Shown here one piece after another: positions 58,497-64,000 of a stretch of 64,000 nt of DNA. Numbering within the stretch: the first letter of the stretch is position 1; every line of letters starts with the position of its first letter. The stretch covers positions 620,001 to 684,000 of the forward strand of contig JANUWF010001719.1 in NCBI GenBank assembly GCA_026120185.1. The letters are read 5' to 3'. Position numbers and translations under genes: made by a program. This DNA comes from Voacanga thouarsii. Taxonomy: Eukaryota > Streptophyta > Magnoliopsida > Gentianales > Apocynaceae. The notes beneath the pieces were generated by a model. The model saw only the letters and a list, made by a program, of their open reading frames with translations. It was not told the origin of the DNA and did no database searches.

Positions 58497-59326
58497 GATA
58501 AGTAAATTATTAATTGTATAACTCAGTAAAATTGCGAAAATTTAGTAAATTGGGATTTTTTTTAAAAGGAGACAACATAAGTAGATGCGGAGTGTGGAAT
58601 TTATTTTAAACACATTGCATCATGAAAATGCGGTATATTTTTATTTAATTATTTTGTAATTTTTTATCTTCTGTTTTTGGAAATAAAAGATCGTATCTTT
58701 TTTTTTAAAAAAATATGATATTATTATGAGAGGCATTAACTTCGTCCAAAATCACTCCACATTGAGTTTTTTTTAAAAAATAATACTAATTAATATATTT
58801 TCTAACAAAATTATAAATATTGATAAAAGATCTTATTTTTTAATTAAGATGTTGTTTTAATTTCACTCAAAATCACTCCACTTTGAAATTTTCTTTTAAA
58901 AATAATTCTAATTAACAGATTTTCTAACAAGATTATAAATACTAAAAATAATTTCACTCAGATGACAAACTACTCAAAATTATAAATACTAATAATAATT
59001 TCACTTGGATCAGAAATGGTTCCAAAAATCATATCCGAATTTGTTTGACTATTCGTGAGACTATTAGTATTTATCTCATATTCATATTTATATAACTTTG
59101 AGTAAGATCGTATTTAAATAAAGTACTAATAATAATTATATCTAAAATTATTCAAAAAAATTATACTGAATTTGTTTCCCTATCACTGAGACTATTAATG
59201 TTTATCTCATATTTATAATTATATAAATTCGAATAAGATTGTACTTAAATAAAATAAATATTTAATACTCGGTCATGGAATCACAGTGCTTTCCTCTTAT
59301 AATGCCTAGAGGTCAGTGTATGTATG
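58267..59326. other. AT-rich intergenic region
   Basis: No gene recognised. A perfect TA microsatellite lies at 58459-58493, and short near-duplicate stretches (TTCACTCAAAATCACTCCAC-like, TTTCTAACAAGATTATAAATA-like) recur between 58740 and 59260. Confidence 0.6.
58459..58493. repeat. TA microsatellite
   Basis: About 17 TA units. Confidence 0.95.
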
Positions 59327-59471
59327 GAGAAATTCTTATGTGGACTCGATCTACCGTGGATCGGTACTTTAAAGTTTTGTATCTTTCTAGAAGTATATAA
59401 CACACAAAGCACATGGTATAATACTCAAAACACTTAATCCACGGTAGACCGAGTCCACATAAAAATTTCCC
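59327..59471. mobile_element. Mutator-like MITE upstream of the EYA gene
   Basis: 145 bp with 36-bp terminal inverted repeats (about 4 mismatches; inner part ATGTGGACTCG..TCTACCGTGGAT) flanked by the 9-bp direct repeat GTATGTATG at 59318-59326 and 59472-59480. A 9-bp duplication and long inverted ends indicate a Mutator-type origin. The whole element can fold as a hairpin. It lies next to the probable transcription start of the EYA gene. Confidence 0.85.
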
Positions 59472-59559
59472 GTATGTATGACCCACGGCCTCACTCCATC
59501 TGCATCTGCTAGTCTACATCATAAAATTGAAAATTACATAACAGAAGAGGAAAGTCAGT

Positions 59560-60827
59560 CATCCATTGACTTTTCTTTGCCCCCTTCAAATGCTGTCATC
59601 AATTCCCATCAAAACGACAGCGTCGAGTCTCCATGCATACTCATTCCACAAGTCACCAGTGGAAAGAAAAAACCCTGCTTTGCTCCCCTTTGCCTGTGCT
59701 CAGCGTCCTCAACGAAGCAAGCTCAAGAATCTGTACCTGCACTAAGGTTTCTGTACCTCAGGTGCCTGTATACGGTGCTGCCTCAATGAATTTTTTTTTC
59801 CACTTTGTTTTTTGGGCTAGTTAAATTTGTGTTTCATGCGCTGAAATCTTGGAAATTTTTGTTTTTCTTGGTCTGTGAATGGGAAACAATGGTGGTGTGC
59901 CTTCTTTGGTTTTCTATCTGTTTCAATTGGTACAGAATTATTTATAGTTCGGTTATGTCATGCTTGGACCGCCGCTCTCTCTAAGATCACTGTGATCAAT
60001 GTCCCTCGGTTTATTTTTTGATGCATGCTAATTTGTTTTTCTGGAATATAGTTATGTTTCTGGAGCCTTAGAATTATGGGGATGGGGTTAGTTGAATTTC
60101 TTGCTAAATGATTATGGGATGGAACGAGAATTCATTTTTTTTCTTTTTTTTTTAAATTCTATTTGATGTGAAGAAAGTGATAAAAAGAGAAAGGAAAGAC
60201 AAAAGGAGATGCCCTTGTAGAATAGTTTAGTACCTTGTGCATGTTAGAATTATACTAAAAGATGTGAGATAAAATGGTTAGAAGCAATGCTAATATAATT
60301 GCTTTTGGGCATACAAAGCTAATAATTAGTAGTTAGTTTGAGGGAAGTAACTTTTGAATAGGCGTTTGATACGGCTAAGCACATTGCATGACCAAGATAT
60401 GCTGGTCAAAATTTGCTTATGGTCCGACTATGTATGAAATGTGAAATCAGATGCAGAAATGAGTTGGAGTAAACTATGAAAGAAGTAAATCTTTTTGTTA
60501 ATATATGACATTGTGATCATTTTAAGAATGAAAGAAACTGAAATAAAAAGGATGAATATCCAATTTGTAGCCTTTTGGTTTGCACGGGTTGTACTACTAG
60601 CTGGGGCCTGGTGTTATGATAGGAATGGAATCAAGTTGCGCACATTGTATTGCCGAGATTTATACTTTCACTCTTGGTGATATGCATTTGTCTCACATTT
60701 CAACACATAGAATCTGATTGCTGATATATTTTTACTTTAGGATTTCTAATCTGATGTACAGTTAATTGCTTTTGCAGAGTCTATACAGAACTAAGTTAAA
60801 AGGTGGCAGTTTTATTTACTTTGTCCA
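59560..60827 (+). promoter_or_regulatory. EYA gene 5' leader with a probable intron
   Basis: A C/T-rich, exon-like stretch at about 59560-59740 with donor-like AAG/GTTTCT, followed by intron-like T-rich sequence and an acceptor TTTTGCAG at 60770-60777. The next 50 bases lead to the ATG at 60828. This is a splice-signal inference; the exact leader is uncertain. Confidence 0.45.
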
Positions 60828-62875
60828 ATGGGTTCTGCTGGAATCAGTTCAGATGGGAAAATGAACGTTTTTATATGGGACATGGATGAGACTCTTATTC
60901 TGCTTAAGTCTTTAATAAATGGGACTTATGCAGTGGCTTTCAGTGGATTAAAGAATGTAAAGAATGGTACAGAGATTGGAAAGATGTGGGAGAATTATAT
61001 CCTTCAAATATGTGATGATTACTTCTTCTATGAACAAGTAGGTAGACTTCACAGTCATAATTTTGTTTATTTTACTTGTAGCCAGTTTTATTTTTTGGCT
61101 TTCTGGTATGAGCTGATGATGCAAAATCCTTTCATGTCAATGATTTATACTGTATCTAGTAATTCTGACATATGTAATCTGTTCAGATTGAGAACTTCAA
61201 TCAACCATATCTGGATGTCATGGGTCAATATGATGATGGTCAAGACCTCTCTGATTATGATTTCAATGAGGATGGTTTTGGGGCTCTACTGGATAATGTC
61301 AATAAAAGAAAATTAGCATACAGGCATCGGGCTATAGCTCATAAGTACAAGAAGGTACTACTCCTTCCGTTCGATCTTGCTTTTCCTTCTTCTTTCTACT
61401 GTTTTTATTGTTTTCGCATTTACTTGATATTTTTGAACTTTTGACATATGGAACTCATATTTTGCCAAAATTGATATCTTTTCATTCTTTGTTAAAGTTG
61501 GGTATTCCATCCAATAAATGGAAGAATTATGAACCTCCAAAACATGTATGCAAAAACTGCAAGTAGAAACATTGCCACACCCATGAAAAGAGCTTTTCCC
61601 CATGAAGGAGCAACTTTACCAAGTTTCAAATTCAATGGTTTTAATAAACCCCCAGAGTAGTTTGTCGTGGACCAAATGTTAAACTATTCTCAATAGTTTG
61701 TGTAGCCATAAATACCATTGTGTTCATTCTGATCTATTGTCTTTGTATTGCATTCCATTAAAAGCAGATGATCTTATCATAGATCCACTGAGCTCTTGAA
61801 ATTAAATAATAATGGAAACAGCAACCCTAATAGGCATCTGCATATTTGGTTTACCTCTAAGTTTTACATGGCATGCTTTATATACTGCTCTCGGGCAACC
61901 TGCTGAACAACTAAGAGATCCCTTTAAGGAACATGGGGACTAGTTGAAGTAATTGAGAGAATGAAATCATTCACCTTTTTAGGTTGGAACTCTATGCTGT
62001 TCTCATATAATGGTAGTGTTAAATATTATTCGTTAAGAATTTATTTGGAGCCCTCCATTGAAGAGATAGAAGTGGTACTGAATATTGAGAAAGGTTAAAT
62101 GTACTGCAGGATATGGCAATTTGGCCTTGTTTTCAACAGCAAAATCTGTTATGATAGAGTTATTGTTGGAGCAACTATATTTTGACTCTTAAACTTTGCA
62201 GATAAAGTGAACAACTTCTGCAGGCTGTTAGGATAAGAATAACATACTATTTGCAGCTGCACTTGACATGCTTCTGCACAGCCTATTTGATGTAAAATTT
62301 GACCTTATCCCATGCTGTTCATGGAATTAGTCTTCCAACCAAATGTTGTTTCTAACTCAAATGGAAAGATGTTAGATGTTTTGTGCTTTCCCTAGCCCAT
62401 GAGTAAATAGAGAGCTTCTTTTGCAGTCTCATTTTGATCATCTGAAGTGAAATCAATCAGATACCCAAGAATTGTAGGTAGACAATTGAATGAGTTCTGT
62501 GCATTATGGCTTTACAACAAACAGTTATGTTCCTTATTGTCATTTATGGTATTGAAGTTAACTCTGGGACAGTACTGGAAATACCGGTCCAGTGATAACC
62601 ATGATCAACTGCTTCTCCTATAGCAAAAAATAAAAAGGAAAAGGAATCATTTTCCGCATTGTTTCCCTCTGTTCATTTCAATGTTCTTTATCCTATTTAT
62701 GGATATTTTGTCATCAAATGGTGATCTCCCTATCATGCACAAAGTGTCCTACCATGATTCTTACTTTTTCAATTGTTGCAGGGGTTGCATGGTATTCTGG
62801 ATGAAGATATGATAAAATCTTGGGAGAATCTTTATCAAATGACTGATAGTTATACAGATAAATGGTTGTCTTCGG
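60828..62875 (+). CDS. EYA-type HAD tyrosine phosphatase, 5' exons (partial)
   Basis: Three coding exons: 60828-61037, 61187-61354, 62782-62875; the gene continues beyond the window (open phase +1 at the last donor, TTCGG/GTAAAT). The first 157 residues match plant Eyes-absent homologues: [20 protein letters not shown] with the catalytic DxD (Asp18, Asp20), [21 protein letters not shown], then [32 protein letters not shown] and [30 protein letters not shown] proteins are Mg-dependent aspartate-nucleophile phosphatases with tyrosine phosphatase activity; plant members lack the animal N-terminal transactivation region, and this one too begins almost at the EYA domain. The start is chosen as the first ATG in frame before the motif. 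Introns are 149 and 1427 bases. Confidence 0.92.
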
Positions 62876-64000
62876 GTAAATCATGTTTCTGATGATGCAC
62901 AAAATTCCCTTGTTCTGTTTGCTGGTTTAGTATTTCTTTGATCAAAAGTGGTTTTTCTAAAGTTCATGAAGCATTTATGGAAGGTTTAACTTTGAAGTAT
63001 ACCAATTACTAAAAAGCAGGAATAATATTCATATCTAGAACAAATACAGGATGTATTACATATTGAATCATTTCTATAAAATGAAAAAAAAAAAAAAATG
63101 CCAGTCTGTCCCTCACATGAACTTCTGTAAATTATGATTTTTTATGTCCATAGCAACCCATTAATTGCAAATTATGAGGTGAATCTTCTTTCTTCATCAT
63201 ATGTATTTCCCCAATGCCAATGAACTTATCAACTAACCCGTGATTCCATACCTAACCTGAATGCAATTTGTCTCATATATTGGACTTGAAGAAGTGAGCT
63301 TTTGAGGCAGACTTTGAGATTACCATCATGTGTCTCCCTGTAAGCTGTTTTTCTTGTAAATTTAGATTCAATCAACTCTCACTCACTTAGAGTGACCTAT
63401 TGGGCAAGGACGTATATGGCACTGTGAGCCATGAGTTGTATTCTTTGAGATGACTTTCAAACAATATATTATGTGGAATCACTGTGAGAAGGCTTAAATT
63501 TAGATACCATAAGCAATGAATGGAACCTTCTTGAGATCGAAATGTAACGTCCATCATATGGCTTCATTCTCAGCATACTCTATGTACAATTAGGTAGAAT
63601 GGTTATTATACTTCAAATCGATCAGAATGATATCACTGGATAATTTTAGAATGCTAAGGCTTGATAGATAAAATAAGATTTGAATAGCTGCATCTGTTTT
63701 TCCTTGTTCAAGAAAGTTGCATTCAGTAGGCATGTATGTTTTGCATGTGTTCTGTTTCATATGTCACGACTCCTTTTGATATGGATTTTAAACCCCTTAT
63801 TTCCCTTTTAGCTGTTCTGATTTTATCTTCTCCAGTCCCCCTTGAAATCTCTCTCTCTCTCTCTCGTACACGTATGTCAGGTTGAAGCTGGGGATGGAAT
63901 CAGCTCTTTCCCTGGTCAATCTCCCAATCTTTTCATGTTGGTTTGAAAATTTGCGCCTTAACATGTATAGCACTAAATAGTATGGAGGTTATTGTCACTC
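62876..64000 (+). other. EYA intron, continuing beyond the window
   Basis: From the donor at 62876 no further EYA exon (the family continues with RAFLEQC-like sequence) is recognisable to the window end. A CT microsatellite lies near 63848-63864. Confidence 0.6.

Overview
This looks like a nuclear segment of a flowering-plant (eudicot) genome. It is AT-rich, has spliced genes with short exons, and most of it is retrotransposons of plant Ty1/copia lineages, plant L1 and RTE LINEs, and CACTA, hAT and Mutator-type DNA elements. I cannot name the species. Only two host genes look functional: a complete three-exon plant intracellular Ras-group LRR gene (PIRL4/5-like, 27009-29275, +) and the 5' part of an EYA-type HAD phosphatase gene (coding from 60828, +, running off the right edge).

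Layout. 1-3869: AT-rich, nothing recognised. 3870-21223: a decayed second copy of the PIRL gene, split by a 16.1-kb minus-strand copia element (A, 4238-20334, target duplication GAGAT). Element A is itself split inside its reverse transcriptase by a second copia element (B, 6531-15073, target duplication CTATT, ~1.9-kb LTRs). 21538-22458: an RRP44/DIS3 exoribonuclease pseudogene. 22760-24192: a 5'-truncated L1 LINE with poly-A tail and target duplication. 24320-26565: a decayed RTE-type LINE. 27009-29275: the PIRL gene. 31868-39205: a degenerate telomere-like (AAACCCTA) patch hosting a 7-kb CACTA element (32000-39048) that carries a ~150-bp tandem array and a possible two-exon host gene. 39710-40900: an ACGACGG-motif cluster. 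42337-43425: a solo-LTR candidate. 43454-51973: a 5'-truncated Sirevirus-type copia element with an extra env-like reading frame after pol and a 3' LTR; its RT is split by a GC-ended hAT element (44621-46360, 8-bp target duplication). 52903-58266: a young copia element (367-bp LTRs, about 3 differences, target duplication TACCT) that carries, antisense, a four-exon RWP-RK (RKD) transcription-factor pseudogene with its introns. 59327-59471: a Mutator-like MITE just upstream of the EYA gene.

The most unusual object is the RKD-carrying copia element. The host-gene copy occupies the place of the zinc knuckle, protease and most of the integrase, keeps three introns whose phases all still join, and already has three nonsense codons although the flanking LTRs are almost identical. 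Antisense orientation would explain how the introns survived passage through an RNA intermediate. The second unusual object is element A: its LTR pair is 630 bp, but a further ~730 bp of apparent U3 lies inside the 3' LTR, next to a better-looking polypurine tract. That layout is what plus-strand priming from an internal cryptic tract would leave.

All homology statements come from reading translations and motifs by eye; no database search was run.
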